In this document: in pieces, positions 24,021 to 25,549 of the stretch | Layout: each line of letters opens with the position of its first letter | Position numbering within the stretch: the stretch's first letter is position 1 | Origin: DASXUC01 sp036505015 | GTDB taxonomy: Bacteria > Sysuimicrobiota > Sysuimicrobiia > Sysuimicrobiales > Kaftiobacteriaceae | Length of the DNA stretch: 25,549 nt | Reading direction: 5' to 3' | NCBI GenBank assembly: GCA_036505015.1 | Contig: DASXUC010000124.1 | Location: forward strand, 1-25,549 | Made by a program: the position numbers and the translations under genes | The notes under the pieces: model-generated | What the model was told of the DNA's origin: nothing | The model's database searches: none | Seen by the model: the letters and a program-made list of their open reading frames with translations, nothing else

Positions 24021-24383
24021 ATGATCGTGCCGCATCCTCAGGATCCCGCCCTCACGGCCGACGAACTCGCGCAGGCGGCGAAGTTGCTGGTCTGGGTCAT
24101 CTGGTACGAGGACCAGTTCCACTGGGGCGACGAGCGCGACAGCTTCCCGCTGGCGATCTGTCTCTCACAAGAAGAATCGGAGCGCGAGTACCGGCGGCGG
24201 ATCGAATCGGGCACCAACAAGCCCCTCACTCCGGGTTGGGACGGGATTACGATCGAAGGCCCCTGGACGTTGATGCACGAGGGACAAGAACACCCCTGGG
24301 AGTACGGCGTGGATGTGGTCCGCGAGGTCTTGAAGCGAGCCAAAGATGGGAAGCCCGGTCCGGTTTTCGTCCCGATTCGATAG
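24021..24383 (+). CDS. Small protein of unknown function
   Basis: A 120-residue soluble protein that I do not recognise. It starts 21 bases after the groEL terminator hairpin with GGAGAA eight bases before its ATG, and its frame is clean. It has no signal peptide or membrane segment. It is rich in tryptophan (seven W, including VWVIWYEDQFHWGDE and HPWEYG) and in acidic residues. A helical segment with QEESEREYRRRIESG is followed by a mixed part ending GPVFVPIR. It may be transcribed by read-through from groESL, since no separate promoter is evident. No function is proposed. Confidence 0.6.
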   Translation: MIVPHPQDPALTADELAQAAKLLVWVIWYEDQFHWGDERDSFPLAICLSQEESEREYRRRIESGTNKPLTPGWDGITIEGPWTLMHEGQEHPWEYGVDVVREVLKRAKDGKPGPVFVPIR

Positions 24384-24401
24384 TCAGCCGGAGTATCCGC
24401 C

Positions 24402-24417
24402 AAAACACGAACATTGT
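24402..24417 (+). promoter_or_regulatory. PurBox-like site 1 upstream of purD
   Basis: AAAACACGAACATTGT resembles the Bacillus PurR box (AWWWCCGAACWWT), with two mismatches over 13 positions. It abuts the proposed -35 hexamer. The same sequence with one change recurs at 24495. Confidence 0.5.
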
Positions 24418-24445
24418 TGCGATCCGAAGCCGCATCGTTTATATT
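24417..24445 (+). promoter_or_regulatory. Promoter of purD
   Basis: TTGCGA (24417-24422), a 17-base spacer and TATATT (24440-24445) form a good sigma-70-like promoter. It predicts a transcript start near 24452 and a leader of about 75 bases. This is the most AT-rich spot in the gap between the small gene and purD. Confidence 0.6.
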
Positions 24446-24494
24446 CATACCGTCGATTCCCCTGATGGCGCTCGTCTCAGCCACAGGAGTCGTC

Positions 24495-24510
24495 AAAATA
24501 CGAACATTGT
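24495..24510 (+). promoter_or_regulatory. PurBox-like site 2 in the purD leader
   Basis: AAAATACGAACATTGT differs from site 1 by one base and matches the PurR box at 12 of 13 positions. It ends 17 bases before the purD start, in the same orientation as site 1 and 93 bases from it. Confidence 0.5.
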
Positions 24511-24527
24511 GGTAACGCGGAGCAGAC

Positions 24528-25549
24528 TTGCGGGTCCTGATCGTCGGCGCCGGAGGACGGGAACACGCCCTCGCCTGGAGACTCAACCAGGATTCTGATC
24601 GTCCACACGTGCACGTCGCTCCCGGAAATCCTGGAACAGCCCCGATTGCCGAAGCCGTTCCGATCGCGGCGACGGACATCAATGGTCTTGTAGAGTTCAG
24701 CGCGCGGTCCGCCATCGATCTCACCATTGTCGGTCCCGAGGCGCCGCTCGCCGCGGGCATCACCGACGTGTTCGAAGCTCGAGGTCTCCGCATCTTCGGT
24801 CCCACACGCGCCGCGGCCCGTCTGGAGACAAGCAAGATCTTCGCGAAGGAACTGATGCGCCGCCACTCGGTTCCGACCGCTGCATCTGAGGTGTTCTTCA
24901 GTCCCCTCGCCGCGGTTGAGTACATTCACCGGCAGGGCAGGCCCCTGGTCGTCAAAGCGGATGGGCTCGCAGGCGGCAAAGGCGTCGTCGTCGCCGACAC
25001 GCCTGACGAAGGCGAGCGGGCCGTCGAGGACATGATGATCCGCGGCGCACTGGGAGATGCCGGTCGCCAGGTGGTTCTCGAGGAACGTCTGGAGGGGACC
25101 GAAGCCAGCCTGCTGGTTCTCGTCGGGCCAGGCGGTGCGACCCCACTGATTCCCGCCCAGGATTACAAACGGGCGTTGGACGGCGACCGCGGATTCAATA
25201 CCGGAGGCATGGGCGCCATCGCCCCCGCGGGTCTCACGCCGCGCCAGGTCGGAGAGGTCATGGATCTCGTCGTTGAGCCGGTTGTTGCGGCAGTGCGGCG
25301 GGACGGCCGGCCATACACCGGCGTACTCTACGTCGGGCTGATGCTGACCGCCGATGGACCCAAGGTGCTCGAGTTCAACTGCCGGTTCGGCGATCCGGAA
25401 GCCCAGGTGATTCTCCCGTTGCTCGACGGCGACCTCGGAGCCACGATCATCGACGTGCTCGACGGCAGGGCGCCTCACCTGAAGTGGCGCGACGAGTTCG
25501 CCGCCTGCGTGGTGCTGGCCTCCGGTGGATATCCCGGCTCCCATCAGAC
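24528..25549 (+). CDS. purD: Phosphoribosylamine-glycine ligase (GARS), 3' end cut by the window
   Basis: The first 340 or so codons (of about 420) of the second enzyme of purine synthesis, which joins glycine to phosphoribosylamine using ATP. Seen: RVLIVGAGGREHALAW at the N-terminus, the ATP-grasp segments PLVVKADGLAGGKGVVVA and QVVLEERLEGTEASLLV, PAQDYKRALDGDRGFNTGGMGA, and the metal-binding EFNCRFGDPEAQV. The start is TTG 24528, with GGAG seven bases upstream and the family N-terminus immediately following. It sits behind a promoter and two PurBox-like repeats, so purine-responsive repression is likely. The frame is intact to the last base of the window. Confidence 0.95.
   Translation, partial: MRVLIVGAGGREHALAWRLNQDSDRPHVHVAPGNPGTAPIAEAVPIAATDINGLVEFSARSAIDLTIVGPEAPLAAGITDVFEARGLRIFGPTRAAARLETSKIFAKELMRRHSVPTAASEVFFSPLAAVEYIHRQGRPLVVKADGLAGGKGVVVADTPDEGERAVEDMMIRGALGDAGRQVVLEERLEGTEASLLVLVGPGGATPLIPAQDYKRALDGDRGFNTGGMGAIAPAGLTPRQVGEVMDLVVEPVVAAVRRDGRPYTGVLYVGLMLTADGPKVLEFNCRFGDPEAQVILPLLDGDLGATIIDVLDGRAPHLKWRDEFAACVVLASGGYPGSHQ

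Overview
The window is high-GC bacterial chromosome with tightly packed genes: overlaps of 1-20 bases, GTG and TTG starts, and repeated TAATG, TAGTG, ATGA and TTGA stop/start junctions. Alanine racemase implies peptidoglycan, and a CIRCE operator on groESL plus PurBox-like sites before purD point to a Gram-positive-like (Terrabacteria) lineage. An archaeal-type ATP-dependent DNA ligase, a Pnkp/Hen1 RNA-repair cassette and several dispersed palindromic repeats would fit a poorly cultured phylum of the Chloroflexota/Sysuimicrobiota kind. There is no rRNA here, so that placement is a low-confidence guess.

Layout. (1) 1-1089, plus strand: the end of one sugar ABC transporter permease and a complete second permease. 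(2) 1092-6707, minus strand: a three-gene RNA-repair cassette in the order hen1, two-part nucleotidyltransferase, pnkp, with all three genes overlapping. (3) 6767-13101, plus strand: alr, pheA, a fused 5-oxoprolinase subunit B/C gene, a D-cysteine desulfhydrase-like gene, a puuD-like gamma-glutamyl hydrolase and an APH-fold kinase. (4) 13391-19323, plus strand: ATP-dependent DNA ligase, an NfeD-type membrane protease and the t6A tRNA-modification set tsaE-tsaB-rimI-tsaD. Three palindromic repeats are embedded at its gene junctions. (5) 19483-21720, minus strand: a membrane-anchored GAF/HD-GYP/GAF/degenerate-GGDEF signalling protein. (6) 21878-23999: groES-groEL with a sigma-70-like promoter, CIRCE and a terminator. 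(7) 24021-24383: a small unknown protein. (8) 24402-25549: purD, cut by the window end, behind a good promoter and two direct PurBox-like repeats.

How it works together. Hen1 methylates the 3' terminal ribose of a cleaved RNA, and Pnkp heals and seals the ends, so the break is repaired in a form that resists re-cleavage at that site. The middle protein joins an undescribed N-terminal domain carrying a C-x-C-x-C motif to a COG3541-like nucleotidyltransferase. It is the least understood part and the best candidate in the window for new biology. The remaining genes are housekeeping or amino-acid metabolism. Among non-coding features, the repeat that supplies both the tsaE stop and the tsaB start, and three tandem DnaA-box-like 9-mers between convergent genes, deserve a second look. 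No tRNA, rRNA, CRISPR array, integrase or transposase gene was seen.
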